In this document: piece by piece, positions 22,608 through 30,543 of the stretch
Position numbering within the stretch: the first letter of the stretch is position 1
Layout: each line of letters begins with the position of its first letter
Source of the DNA: a virus
Strand: one strand, 5' to 3'
IMG/VR virus record: IMGVR_UViG_3300045003_000194
Coordinates: 1-38,812 of that record
Length of the DNA stretch: 38,812 bases
Made by a program: the position numbers and the translations under genes
The notes under the pieces: model-generated
What the model was told of the DNA's origin: nothing
What the model saw: only the letters and a program-made list of their open reading frames with translations
Databases searched by the model: none

Positions 22608-22834
22608 CAGCACAGGAAATCAGGAAAACTGAGATCTGTGCCGATTGGACGCTCGCCGAAGAAAATATCGGCGATTCCATCTTTCAGATGCTGCGAGAGA
22701 TTGCGGCGCAACTAGCTGAACTAAACAAGCGATTGGAAGCAGGCTCTGATGGGTTCAATGTGAACGCCATTATTGAGCCGCGAGCTAGCGATCAACCGCC
22801 AATTCCATGCTTACCGATGACGAGGATTCGATGA
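22604..22834 (+). CDS. Small helical protein
   Basis: Protein of 76 residues from a GTG overlapping the preceding stop (GTGA). An acidic helix (EENIGDSIFQMLREIAAQLA) with coiled-coil tendency is followed by a loose C-terminus. The end overlaps the next ATG (ATGA). Function unknown. Confidence 0.65.
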   Translation: MTAQEIRKTEICADWTLAEENIGDSIFQMLREIAAQLAELNKRLEAGSDGFNVNAIIEPRASDQPPIPCLPMTRIR

Positions 22835-23298
22835 ACTACACCCTCACCATCACCGAAGAAGAGCGCCAGAAGTTGGCCGAAGCTTTCGCCATTATGGCGC
22901 GCAAAATCGGCAGCTGCGCGCCCGTGCTCGATTCCCCAAAATCTTCACCACTTCCCCAAGCTGTGCAGCCCCCGTCGACCCCAGCGAAAAGCGCGGCTCC
23001 GACTCTACCCGAGCCGCGCGACCGCTGGGCCCGCGACAAAAAAGGCAATGAAGTCCCGTGGCCGAAAGACTGCTACGAGGCCGAAGTGAACATCTGGAAA
23101 GTGGAGCAGAAGCCCGGCAAAGTGGCCGGCAGCCACTACTGGAAGGTGACATGGCAAGCGGATGGACGCGGCTACGCTGACGCCAACTGCTTCGACAGGG
23201 AGTTAGGGCCGTGGCTCATCAATCAGCAAGGCCACAAAACCACGCTCTATCTGGTGAAGAACGGCAATTACTTGAACGTCGTGGGGGTGCGCGCATGA
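22831..23298 (+). CDS. Possible OB-fold single-strand DNA-binding protein
   Basis: Protein of 155 residues; the ATG at 22831 has GAGG 5 bases upstream and overlaps the preceding stop. An N-terminal helix, then a Pro/Ser/Ala linker (about 35-65). The C-terminal domain of about 85 residues alternates strands: CYEAEVNIWKVEQ, GSHYWKVTWQADG, TTLYLVKNGNYLNVVGVRA, with many aromatic residues. This is compatible with an OB fold that binds single-stranded DNA beside the ERF gene further down. Fold inferred from pattern only. Confidence 0.65.
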   Translation: MNYTLTITEEERQKLAEAFAIMARKIGSCAPVLDSPKSSPLPQAVQPPSTPAKSAAPTLPEPRDRWARDKKGNEVPWPKDCYEAEVNIWKVEQKPGKVAGSHYWKVTWQADGRGYADANCFDRELGPWLINQQGHKTTLYLVKNGNYLNVVGVRA

Positions 23299-23789
23299 AA
23301 CTCGCTATCGTTGCCGCCATCGTCATCGTCGCCGCTCTGTTGCTGATCCGCCTCTTCGATTGGCTGCTGTGCCTTCTCTTTGTGCATGTCGAAGCGCACA
23401 CCAACGATGCCGATTTGTGGGATGACGAAGGCAGCCAGATTGCCGAGTTTGCCGTGCTTCTGCCCGTCTGGGTGTTCGTTGCCTTCGTGCTCATCGACAT
23501 CCAGTGGATGACCGGAGTGGCATCGAATGTGGCCTATGTGGCCACCGAAACCGCGCGCTGCGAAGCCATCATGGCCCCCGCCTGCGCCATGCCGCAAAGC
23601 TACGCCGCCGAGCTCGCCCAGGGAGTGCGCCTCAATACCAACGCCGACGTGTTCCAGGTCTCCGCGCCGCCCTGCAATAACAACCAATGCACCGACACCA
23701 TCACGTATAAATATCAGCCGCTCGGAGTCTGGTTTCCCGCGATCACCATCACGCGCACCGGAACTTCGGCGCAAGCGCCAAGCCAATGA
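23295..23789 (+). CDS. TadE-like membrane protein
   Basis: Protein of 164 residues, ATGA-coupled on both sides. Helix 1 (IVAAIVIVAALLLIRLFDWL) is at the N-terminus. The segment DDEGSQIAEFAVLLPVWVFV (about 43-62) is the TadE/TadG pseudopilin signature: Gly, then a conserved Glu in a helix with LP. The C-terminal domain is probably periplasmic and has two Cys pairs (CEAIMAPAC, CNNNQC). TadE-type proteins form minor parts of Tad/Flp pili in bacteria. Here it sits alone among phage DNA genes, with no other Tad genes, so it may be a virion spike, a pilus decoy or a membrane fusion aid. Confidence 0.8.
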   Translation: MKLAIVAAIVIVAALLLIRLFDWLLCLLFVHVEAHTNDADLWDDEGSQIAEFAVLLPVWVFVAFVLIDIQWMTGVASNVAYVATETARCEAIMAPACAMPQSYAAELAQGVRLNTNADVFQVSAPPCNNNQCTDTITYKYQPLGVWFPAITITRTGTSAQAPSQ

Positions 23790-24106
23790 GGCACAGCCAC
23801 TTTACGGATAGAACATTCACCGAACTCAGGTGCGATAAGTGCGGATACACCATGAATGTTGCACCACATACCGGATGCTTGAGCCTAGCAGTACCGTGTC
23901 CGCAGCTTGATTGCATCGGCATCATGACCGAAGCTACTGCCGAAGCTGCCGCCACTGCCAAAATTGCGCGGAATTTAATTTCTCGTGAAGTGGCACCACG
24001 GAGCGAGCCAGAAAGAGTTTCGCCCACGCCAACCAAAGCCGCCTACGGCGATTGGCGTGACGAGTACCCAAACTTATATCCACCTGAGGATGCGCCGAAA
24101 TCATGA
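23786..24106 (+). CDS. Zinc-ribbon protein
   Basis: Protein of 106 residues with ATGA overlaps at both ends. LRCDKCGYTM and VPCPQLDC give four Cys in the order of a zinc ribbon within the first 50 residues. The rest is a Thr/Ala helix and a polar tail ending in an aromatic/Pro stretch (DEYPNLYPPED). Function unknown. Confidence 0.7.
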   Translation: MRHSHFTDRTFTELRCDKCGYTMNVAPHTGCLSLAVPCPQLDCIGIMTEATAEAAATAKIARNLISREVAPRSEPERVSPTPTKAAYGDWRDEYPNLYPPEDAPKS

Positions 24107-24555
24107 CCGACATACCACACAAAAGCGAAAGCCCTTTGGCTGAGAGCGCGAGAGGTGATGTTCCCCAAAAGACGTGCGCATATGGGGCTGAGGAAGCGAA
24201 ACTGGCTGGCCAGAAGCGTAGCGACCTCACCGGGGCAAGCCGGAGCACGGCGACCAAACGCGAGGCACGATCCGCTCTCACATCGGAGTTAGGGCAAAAG
24301 GCGATGCAGCCCGCAGGACTTCCGGCACCTGCGGGATATTCGCATCCTGCGGAAGTCGCCATCATTCAGGCCGAGCGTGAATTCCTGTTATCCCGTGGGG
24401 TGATCGAAGGTCCACAGCCCGTAGTCGCCATGCTTGATTACCCTGCTGATGAAGATGCCACGTGGGAGGAGTTGACCGCCAAAGCTGAGCGCCTGTCACC
24501 CCCGACCGACCAAAAGACTTTGACCGAGCGCGTGCTCGCCCGCATGGGCGAATAA
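24103..24555 (+). CDS. Uncharacterised soluble protein
   Basis: Protein of 150 residues, ATGA-coupled to the zinc-ribbon gene. The first 75 residues are low-complexity (Ala, Glu, Lys, Ser); the second half is more regular, with QAEREFLLSRGVIEGPQ and ATWEELTAKAERL. No known motif. Its weak N-terminus makes coding less certain than for its neighbours, but no competing frame has a ribosome site. Confidence 0.6.
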   Translation: MTDIPHKSESPLAESARGDVPQKTCAYGAEEAKLAGQKRSDLTGASRSTATKREARSALTSELGQKAMQPAGLPAPAGYSHPAEVAIIQAEREFLLSRGVIEGPQPVVAMLDYPADEDATWEELTAKAERLSPPTDQKTLTERVLARMGE

Positions 24556-24584
24556 AGTTTTTTCGCAAAGGAGAAACCAGCCCA

Positions 24585-25064
24585 ATGAAAGCCACTCTCG
24601 TCATCGCCGCACTGCTGTGCGCCAGCCTCTTTACGCTGCGCCCGGCCCAAGCCACCAACCGCCAGCCGCAAGGCCCAGTAGCGCACGGCACGCTGATTCT
24701 CACCGATGCCGTGCCCTATGGCGTCTTGTTCACCCCAACCGTAACCGGACAATACCAGCTCAACCTGTACAGCACCATGGAAGTGCCCGACGCGCATTCC
24801 ACCGCGCAGTGGACCTTTCAGCTGGGCTGGACCGATGGCGCCGGCATTGAATCTGCGCCCGTGCTCCAGGTGCTGAATTCCGCGCAGTCGTTCCCCTCCG
24901 CGTGGGGCAGCGTCAATGGCGCGGGCGGCCAGCCCGGCAGCGTGAGCACCTTCATCACCGCCTCGCAGACACCCATCAGCTATGTGGTGACCAAAGACCA
25001 GACCGACCATGCCGTGCTGAAAGTGTTTTGGACGCTGGAACTTTTGCAGCCGACGCAGGAGTAA
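24585..25064 (+). CDS. Exported beta-rich protein
   Basis: Protein of 159 residues. The ATG follows AAAGGAG by about 10 bases. Signal peptide MKATLVIAALLCASLF...AQA, then a beta-rich domain with YGVLFTPTVTGQYQLNLYST, TAQWTFQLGWTDGAG and LKVFWTLELLQP, resembling a jelly-roll or galactose-binding-like sandwich. It is the only clearly secreted soluble protein of the plus arm. It could be a virion surface component or an accessory protein for host binding. A 13-bp inverted repeat follows. Confidence 0.78.
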   Translation: MKATLVIAALLCASLFTLRPAQATNRQPQGPVAHGTLILTDAVPYGVLFTPTVTGQYQLNLYSTMEVPDAHSTAQWTFQLGWTDGAGIESAPVLQVLNSAQSFPSAWGSVNGAGGQPGSVSTFITASQTPISYVVTKDQTDHAVLKVFWTLELLQPTQE

Positions 25065-25077
25065 TCCACCGCTTTTG

Positions 25078-25125
25078 CGATTTCACCTGTGCACGACTTG
25101 AGGCGCGTGGATACAGGTGAAATCG
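25078..25125. repeat. Perfect 13-bp inverted repeat
   Basis: CGATTTCACCTGT (25078-25090) and ACAGGTGAAATCG (25113-25125) are exact reverse complements around a 22-base spacer, 13 bases after the stop of the exported protein gene. No T run follows. It could be a stem-loop terminator or stabiliser for the upstream transcript, or a recombinase or operator site. Confidence 0.65.
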
Positions 25126-25185
25126 AGTTATCCGAAACGTCCTATGCGCCTACGGTTATTACTTCTAAGAAAGGTTTTTTCAACA

Positions 25186-25398
25186 GTGAATCAACAGCAG
25201 GAGCGGGGACGAGCCGAAGCGCGACGCACATTCTCGATCGCCATCTGTGCTCACTGCGGTAATCCGGCAATCGAGCGCCATCACAAAGACGGCAACGCGC
25301 AGAACAATTCCCGCGAGAACGTCATTGGACTATGTAAGCCGTGTCATGACGCCGTGCATGGCACACAGAAAGCGAGCGCCGCATGGAAAAGCGCCTAG
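25186..25398 (+). CDS. Small HNH endonuclease
   Basis: Protein of 70 residues from a GTG at 25186; the codons ahead (from 25144 or 25117) are AT-rich and look like leader rather than protein. ICAHCGNPAIERHHKDGNAQ, then NVIGLCKPCHDAVHG, gives CxxC-HH-N-CxxCH: a complete beta-beta-alpha metal HNH site. It could nick or cut DNA in replication, recombination or packaging, or be a homing relic. It overlaps the next gene. Confidence 0.78.
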   Translation: MNQQQERGRAEARRTFSIAICAHCGNPAIERHHKDGNAQNNSRENVIGLCKPCHDAVHGTQKASAAWKSA

Positions 25399-25568
25399 AA
25401 GAAGCCATGGAGAAATGGCCAGAGCAATTACGCCTTTCATTTCTCGCATTAGTAGAAAGTAAACGGATGCAGCTCAAGCCGGTCGCTCGCGAACTCCTGA
25501 AAACGGAAGCAGAATCCATGACCGTAAAAGGTATGCACGTCACCGAGCCCCAGCGGAGGCAGGCATGA
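25383..25568 (+). CDS. Small helical protein
   Basis: Protein of 61 residues overlapping the HNH gene by 16 bases and the next gene by ATGA. Charged amphipathic helices (EEAMEKWPEQLRLSFLALVE, LKPVARELLKTEAES). No family recognised. Confidence 0.65.
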   Translation: MEKRLEEAMEKWPEQLRLSFLALVESKRMQLKPVARELLKTEAESMTVKGMHVTEPQRRQA

Positions 25569-25828
25569 CACAGGCAAGCACAAAAGAGCGTCTCGCCTGC
25601 ACCCTCGAAAAAGCAGGAGCGCCGCTCATCATGGTCAACGCCGCGCGCAGTGGCCGCTACGACGACTTCGAGTCGGAATCGGTTACGCCCATCGTAGACC
25701 TAGTGAACGATCTTCGCGCCTTCGGATTGCATGATCTTGCTCACCGAGCCATGAATGGAGAATTTGACGGCACGAAGGAAGAAGCGGAGGCATGGTATCA
25801 GCGGGAAGGGAGAAATCTAATCTCATGA
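25565..25828 (+). CDS. Small uncharacterised protein
   Basis: Protein of 87 residues with ATGA overlaps on both sides. Helical N-terminus, acidic middle (YDDFESESVTPIVDLVNDLR) and the segment AHRAMNGEFDGTKEEAEAWY. It has the look of small phage proteins of replication or host takeover, but no function is known. Confidence 0.68.
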   Translation: MTQASTKERLACTLEKAGAPLIMVNAARSGRYDDFESESVTPIVDLVNDLRAFGLHDLAHRAMNGEFDGTKEEAEAWYQREGRNLIS

Positions 25829-26034
25829 GCGTGAACCCCGACCGTCTGCTGACCAGCCGCGAAGTCTGCCGCCTGCTCGTGATCAGCGGCAAAACGCTGC
25901 AAACCTTGCGCCGCACCCGCAAGATCTCCTACTTGAAATTCGGCCATCGCTCCATCCGCTTCCGCGAGCAGGCCGTTGTCGAATTCATGCGCCGCCGCGA
26001 GAGCGCCGCCAAGTTTGCCGAGGTGAACCTGTGA
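25825..26034 (+). CDS. Excisionase/MerR-like helix-turn-helix protein
   Basis: Protein of 69 residues starting at the ATGA overlap. Residues 8-55 match the HTH_17 winged-helix group: RLLTSREVCRLLVISGKTLQ, then TLRRTRKISYLKFGHRSIRF, with the wing and REQAVVEFMRRRES. Small proteins of this type act as excisionases or regulators. A tyrosine recombinase lies 5.5 kb downstream, so a directionality role is possible. A regulator of the control gap is the other option. Confidence 0.82.
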   Translation: MSVNPDRLLTSREVCRLLVISGKTLQTLRRTRKISYLKFGHRSIRFREQAVVEFMRRRESAAKFAEVNL

Positions 26035-26840
26035 GCCGTCCTAAACTCGAAAAGTCCCTGTGGGTCAAACTCGCCGAAGTATTCAAAGCCGTGAGTAAGT
26101 TGCAACGCACCGGCACCAACCGCACCCGCCACTACAAATTCACCCGCGCCACCGACGTCTTTGAAGCCGTGCGCCAGGAGATTTTTTCTCGCCACGTGCT
26201 CCTGCAGTGGGATGAAGGCACACCCGAATACGTGGACAAGGGCGCATCGAATGGCGGCGAGACGATCACCGAATGCCGCCTCTCCGTGAAATATAGCTTC
26301 ACCGATGGCAAAGACATCTGGGGACCATTCACGGTGAATGGAGTTGGCCGCGATGTGGAAGATAAAAGCCTCTACAAGGCGCAGACCGGCGCCGAGAAAG
26401 CCCTGCTCAAGCGCATCGGGTTGATGGCCGAAGAAGCCGACGATCCCGAATGGGATAGCCAGAATGTGCCCGGAGAGGAATCTCTCGAAGATGTTGCCCC
26501 GCGCCGCATCCCGCGCAAAGAGAAACCGCTCACCGACTACCAGAAGGCTGCCATCCTCGAAGCTGTGCGCAACACCGAGAAAACTGAAGCGCAGCTATCG
26601 GAAGCCGTCGCCCAGTGCGGCCACGCCGATCAGCTGGCCAACGTCAAGCAGAAACATTTCAAGGATTTATTCGTGTGGGCGAGTGATGGGAAGGGAACCA
26701 TTGCCAGCCCAAAACCCCAGGCCGTCCCCACGCAGAGCGCACTCCCGCTGCGGGCGGCCCCGACTCCGATCGAGATGCGCATCGGCAACCAATCCATTAA
26801 GTGGGAGCCGCAACCCAAAGACAAAGCCTTTTCTGTGTGA
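26031..26840 (+). CDS. ERF-family single-strand annealing protein
   Basis: Protein of 269 residues from a GTG overlapping the preceding stop (GTGA). Residues about 10-145 show the ERF pattern: VKLAEVFKAVSKLQR, a YKFTRATDVFEAVRQ stretch, TECRLSVKYSFTDG, then KSLYKAQTGAEKALLKRIG, with its conserved glycine and aromatic residues. The C-terminal half is a helical, Pro-rich tail (LTDYQKAAILEAVR). ERF proteins anneal single strands in phage recombination and genome circularisation. No partner exonuclease is seen, which is unusual. Confidence 0.8.
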   Translation: MSRPKLEKSLWVKLAEVFKAVSKLQRTGTNRTRHYKFTRATDVFEAVRQEIFSRHVLLQWDEGTPEYVDKGASNGGETITECRLSVKYSFTDGKDIWGPFTVNGVGRDVEDKSLYKAQTGAEKALLKRIGLMAEEADDPEWDSQNVPGEESLEDVAPRRIPRKEKPLTDYQKAAILEAVRNTEKTEAQLSEAVAQCGHADQLANVKQKHFKDLFVWASDGKGTIASPKPQAVPTQSALPLRAAPTPIEMRIGNQSIKWEPQPKDKAFSV

Positions 26841-26988
26841 ACGAGTTTCCGGGGTGTTGGGCAGTTAGCCGAGTAGTCCGTTTAATACCAGCAATTCGCG
26901 CTCACGATTCTGGCTGGAATTGTTCAGGCGCGAAGCAACAAGCGAAAGCGGGGCAACAAGCCCCAACCCGGAAAGGATAGCAAAGCCG

Positions 26989-27939
26989 ATGAATAAAACC
27001 TCAATCGAGTGGACCGACCTCACCTGGAATCCAGTGCGCGCCCGACGGAAAGGTGACAAGGAAATACTTGCGCACATATCCGAGGTTGCCGATCACGGAC
27101 CCCTCCGCGAGCGCTCCGGCACCTTCTGCACCCGCATCTCCCCCGGCTGCACCAACTGTTACGCATCCGTAATCAACAAGCGTTTTGGTACCGGGCTGGA
27201 ATTCACCGTGCCCAACCTCGCCCAGCATGAGTTTTTCTTGGATGAGCGGATCCTCGCCGAACCTGTGCGCCGCCAGAAGCCGTCCCGCATCTTCGTGGGC
27301 GATATGTTCGATTTATTCCACGAGGCCATCCCTGCGGAGTTTGTCGCTGAAGTCCTCCGCGTCGCTCTGAAAACTCCGCGCCACACCTTCCAATTCCTCA
27401 CCAAGCGCGCCGACCGAATGCGCCGGCTAGTGAACCGTGCCCAGGAGCACTGGGGTGTGGAATTCGGCGAGCATATGTGGTTTGGCGTCTCCGTGGAATC
27501 GCAAAATTACGCCAATGAGCGCGTCTCGCAACTGCTGGAGCACTGTTTGTGCGCCGTGAAATTCTTGAGCGTAGAGCCGCTGCTTGAATCGGTTGACTTA
27601 GGAACATGGCTCTATGACGGCTACACCAATCTAAAGCATGCGCCCGGAATCGATTGGGTGATCTGTGGCGGCGAATCCGGCCCCAACGCCCGTCCCTTCA
27701 ATCTCGCGTGGGCAGAATCTCTGCTCGCTCAGTGCCGCGCCGCAGGCGTGCCATTTTTCCTGAAGCAGTTGGGCAGCAATCCCTACATCGATCGCACCGC
27801 CACCTCGTATGGCTTAAAAGATATCGCGCCCGGATTGATGAGGCTGAGCGACCGCAAAGGCGGCAACATGTCGGAATGGCCCGAACATCTCCGCGTGCGC
27901 GAATTCCCCAGCCGGAAAGCCGAGGCTGTGCCCGCATGA
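26989..27939 (+). CDS. Phage Gp37/Gp68-type protein (DUF5131), radical-SAM-like
   Basis: Protein of 316 residues. The ATG follows GGAAAGGA; a longer frame to 26920 is not needed. The start MNKTSIEWTDLTWNPVRA and the Cys cluster FCTRISPGCTNCYAS (Cys47, Cys54, Cys57) are hallmarks of this family, followed by RIFVGDMFDLFHE, TFQFLTKRADRM, WFGVSVESQ and WVICGGESGPNARPF. The three Cys and TIM-barrel pattern imply an iron-sulfur, radical-SAM-like enzyme, though the spacing differs from the classical CxxxCxxC. Substrate unknown; a role in nucleic-acid modification is a guess. The 148 bases upstream contain a GGGGC/GCCCC hairpin (26950-26964) and no gene. Confidence 0.88.
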   Translation: MNKTSIEWTDLTWNPVRARRKGDKEILAHISEVADHGPLRERSGTFCTRISPGCTNCYASVINKRFGTGLEFTVPNLAQHEFFLDERILAEPVRRQKPSRIFVGDMFDLFHEAIPAEFVAEVLRVALKTPRHTFQFLTKRADRMRRLVNRAQEHWGVEFGEHMWFGVSVESQNYANERVSQLLEHCLCAVKFLSVEPLLESVDLGTWLYDGYTNLKHAPGIDWVICGGESGPNARPFNLAWAESLLAQCRAAGVPFFLKQLGSNPYIDRTATSYGLKDIAPGLMRLSDRKGGNMSEWPEHLRVREFPSRKAEAVPA

Positions 27940-29684
27940 GCAAACTGCACATCTCCCGCGACCTGTCGCTGCCCCTCGACTTCGTAACGCAGACCCAGGC
28001 TATCCTCGCCAAAAAGCGCGTAGGCAAAACCTACACCGCCATGGTCGAAGCTGAGGAACTACTGAAAGCACAGCAGCAGATTGTCGCGATCGATCCGACC
28101 GGCGCATGGTGGGGCTTGAAATCATCTGCCGATGGCAAAGAGCAAGGTTTTCCCATCGCAGTTTTCGGCGGCGAACACGCCGATGTGCCCCTCGAAGATT
28201 CTGCCGGCGAAACCATCGCCCAGGCCATCGTAGGCGAGCGCTTTTCCGCCATCCTCGATTTATCGCTCTTGCGCAAAGGCCAGATCAATCGCTTCATGGC
28301 TCCGTTTCTGGAAACGCTCTACCGCTTGAACCGGGAAGCCATGCACCTGTTCGTGGATGAAGCCGATGCCATTGCGCCCCAAAAGCCTTTCGGCGAAGAA
28401 GCCCGCATGCTGGGGGCCATGGAAGATGTCGTGCGCCGCGGAGGAATTCGCGGCATCGGCTGCACCCTGATCACCCAGCGCCCCGCCGTACTGAATAAGA
28501 ACGTGCTCACCCAGTGCGAGATCCTGTGCGCGCTGCGCATCGTACACCACAAAGACATTGACGCCATCCACGAATGGATTGCCGTGCATGGCGATCCTGA
28601 TATCGCGGAGAAGATGATTCAATCCCTGCCTGCCTTGCCCATCGGCACCGCCTGGTTTTGGTCCCCCGGGTGGGGCGATATCTTCCAGCAGGTAAAAATC
28701 CGCGAGCGGGAAACCTTCGATTCCGGCGCCACCCCAAAAGCCGGCGAAACCAAACGCACCCCGAAAGTGCTGGCATCACCCGACCTCGCGAAGCTGGGTG
28801 AGCAGATTCAGGCGACCGTGCAGCGCGCCAAAGAAAACGACCCCAAGCAGCTGCGCACGGAAATCTCGAAATTGAAAGCGGAGCTTCTTAAAAAGCACCC
28901 CGACGCCAAGCCGCAAATCGTCGCCGACGAAAAAGCCATCAAGCGTGCCGTGGATGCCGCCACGGCCCCGCTCATCAAGCAGTTGGCCACACTGCGGCAG
29001 CGCGTCACCAAAGTGGTGGGCAAAACCGTGGGCGACATGATCAGCATCGGCAACGCGCTGCAGGCTGGACTGAAAGACGTTGCTGACTTAGAACTCCCTG
29101 CAATATCGCAAGCACCGTACGTCCCGCCAGCACCGGAGCCGATCCGCAGGCCAACACCTATGCCCGCGCGCACGGCTCCGGTCCCAGTGAGCAGCAACGG
29201 CGATTCTCTCTCCAGTCGCCAGGTCCACATCCTTTCTCGTTTGGTGGAATTGATGGAGTGCACCCAGCAATCCAGCGTAAAAAAAGAGCAACTGGCCGCG
29301 TGGGCTGTCTATTCGCCAACGTCTGGCGGATACAACAATCTGCTGGGTTCATTGCGCAGCGCCGGCATGATCGATTATCCCCAGCCCGGCATGGTCACCA
29401 TCACCGACGCCGGACGAAAGCACGCCAACCCCGCCGACGTTCCCATCTCGTCCGACGAAATGCGCGAGCACGCAAAAAATGTTCTAAATGGCTCCGAGGC
29501 CAAGCTGCTCGATATCCTGCACCGCAGTCGCGAGACATGGAGCAAGCAGCAGTTAGGCGAGGAGTCCGGCTTTTCTCACACATCCGGCGGATTCAATAAC
29601 TATCTCGGCCACATGCGCACCCTCGGGTTTGTGGAGTACCCCGCGCCCGGGCAGGTGAAGTGCGCAGATTGGTTATATCTATGA
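27936..29684 (+). CDS. HerA/FtsK-type ATPase with two C-terminal winged-helix-like repeats
   Basis: Protein of 582 residues; the ATG at 27936 forms ATGA with the preceding stop. Walker A is AKKRVGKT (25-32), with Ala in place of the first Gly. Walker B is MHLFVDEADAIAP (Asp141, Glu142), and TLITQRPAVLNKNVL (from about 178) is the HerA-type sensor. A coiled region (about 275-400) and a Pro linker lead to two related domains, each containing SGGYNNLL or SGGFNNYL with LRSAGMIDYPQPG or MRTLGFVEYPAPG, probably tandem DNA-binding winged helices. HerA-type motors move DNA. This protein, or the ATPase at 36239, could package the genome. Similar proteins also occur in tailed phages, so the role is open. 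Confidence 0.85.
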   Translation: MSKLHISRDLSLPLDFVTQTQAILAKKRVGKTYTAMVEAEELLKAQQQIVAIDPTGAWWGLKSSADGKEQGFPIAVFGGEHADVPLEDSAGETIAQAIVGERFSAILDLSLLRKGQINRFMAPFLETLYRLNREAMHLFVDEADAIAPQKPFGEEARMLGAMEDVVRRGGIRGIGCTLITQRPAVLNKNVLTQCEILCALRIVHHKDIDAIHEWIAVHGDPDIAEKMIQSLPALPIGTAWFWSPGWGDIFQQVKIRERETFDSGATPKAGETKRTPKVLASPDLAKLGEQIQATVQRAKENDPKQLRTEISKLKAELLKKHPDAKPQIVADEKAIKRAVDAATAPLIKQLATLRQRVTKVVGKTVGDMISIGNALQAGLKDVADLELPAISQAPYVPPAPEPIRRPTPMPARTAPVPVSSNGDSLSSRQVHILSRLVELMECTQQSSVKKEQLAAWAVYSPTSGGYNNLLGSLRSAGMIDYPQPGMVTITDAGRKHANPADVPISSDEMREHAKNVLNGSEAKLLDILHRSRETWSKQQLGEESGFSHTSGGFNNYLGHMRTLGFVEYPAPGQVKCADWLYL

Positions 29685-29863
29685 ACCTGCCCCCATCCCG
29701 CGCCCGTTGGCCCAAACGCTGGCTAGAACTCTTCGAAGAGCGTGCCGGAATCATGGAGTTTCAGGGGAATCTGTCCCGCGAAGTAGCCGAAATCCGCGCC
29801 GAGCAAGACATCCGTAAGTTGGCCGCGAGCCGCGAATATCACCCCGAGGTGCAACCAGCATGA
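29681..29863 (+). CDS. Small basic/acidic helical protein
   Basis: Protein of 60 residues between the HerA gene and the next, both joined by ATGA overlaps. Sequence such as RWPKRWLELFEERAGIMEFQ and REVAEIRAEQDIRKLAASRE predicts long charged helices. No function assigned. Confidence 0.65.
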   Translation: MNLPPSRARWPKRWLELFEERAGIMEFQGNLSREVAEIRAEQDIRKLAASREYHPEVQPA

Positions 29864-30099
29864 GCGACAGAATTGTCGTCAAATTGGAGCTGAGCGAAGC
29901 GCAGAGAGTGCGCGATGTATGCGCGAAAATCGCCGCCATTGAGGCGCACTATTGGGGCGAATTGGATGATGACCGCATCGCCTTAATCGCCATCGGAGCC
30001 ATGGGAGCCGCTGCCAATATCTGCGCCGCCATCCTGAGCGAGCGCACGCCAGAACAACACAAGCTCGAATGCACGAACCGCGGAAAGTTGGCACCATGA
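29860..30099 (+). CDS. Small helical protein
   Basis: Protein of 79 residues with ATGA overlaps. N-terminal strand MSDRIVVKLELSEAQRV, then helices, including the small-residue stretch IALIAIGAMGAAANICAAIL that could touch a membrane or pack tightly. Function unknown. Confidence 0.65.
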   Translation: MSDRIVVKLELSEAQRVRDVCAKIAAIEAHYWGELDDDRIALIAIGAMGAAANICAAILSERTPEQHKLECTNRGKLAP

Positions 30100-30470
30100 G
30101 CCGCTGGAAAAAACCACGCCAACGCGAGCCCCGCGCCGGATTCAAAGACCCGCGCAGTAAAGTGCAGTGGCGCACCGGCCGCGTAATCCTCAAAGGCCAA
30201 GACATGACCGAATTCCGCCACATGATCTACGCCCGCGCCGGCGCACGCTGTGAGGTAGAAAAGCATGGATACCGCTGCAACAAATTCGCCCCCTGGGATG
30301 GTTATCGACATGGAGAGCTATCGCACGGAATCCACCGCGCTCACGGGGGAAGTGACGAAGCCGCAAACGTGCTCTGGGCCTGCTGGGAGCACCACCGCGA
30401 GCGCCATCCCGGCCCGCAGTTTGCCCCTCAGCGCCGCCGAAGCGTTCCTGCTGGCGCGCATCCGGCATGA
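30096..30470 (+). CDS. HNH-like endonuclease
   Basis: Protein of 124 residues from the ATGA overlap. Basic N-terminus (MSRWKKPRQREPRAGFKD), then YARAGARCEVEKHGYRC and GELSHGIHRAHGG...EAANVLWACWEHHRERHPG. The H-x(n)-N-x-L-W-A-C-x-x-H-H pattern is an HNH fold with one zinc-type Cys pair partly replaced. It would act on DNA, perhaps as a nickase. Another frame (30265-30540) overlaps its second half. Confidence 0.75.
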   Translation: MSRWKKPRQREPRAGFKDPRSKVQWRTGRVILKGQDMTEFRHMIYARAGARCEVEKHGYRCNKFAPWDGYRHGELSHGIHRAHGGSDEAANVLWACWEHHRERHPGPQFAPQRRRSVPAGAHPA

Positions 30471-30540
30471 CCGGGAGCGCGGCTACATGGTGTCGAGTTG
30501 CGATGTGGATTTTCTGCTGGAACTTTTAGGGAGGTTATAG
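30265..30540 (+). CDS. Possible overlapping small protein
   Basis: Open frame of 91 residues overlapping the HNH gene by about 206 bases. It has GAGG 9 bases before its ATG. The N-terminal half is low-complexity and looks like an out-of-frame reading, while the C-terminal half (AAEAFLLARIRHDRERGYMV, then VDFLLELLGRL) looks like real protein and ends just before the next gene with its GGGAGG site. Either an overlapping gene or a short gene with an internal start such as the TTG at 30421. Confidence 0.4.
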   Translation: MDTAATNSPPGMVIDMESYRTESTALTGEVTKPQTCSGPAGSTTASAIPARSLPLSAAEAFLLARIRHDRERGYMVSSCDVDFLLELLGRL

Positions 30541-30543
30541 CCA

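Noticed and set aside
26841-26988. Possible tRNA or structured RNA in the gap before the Gp37/Gp68-type gene
   Set aside because: No acceptor stem, T-loop or anticodon arm can be built. Only a 5-bp GGGGC/GCCCC hairpin is seen.
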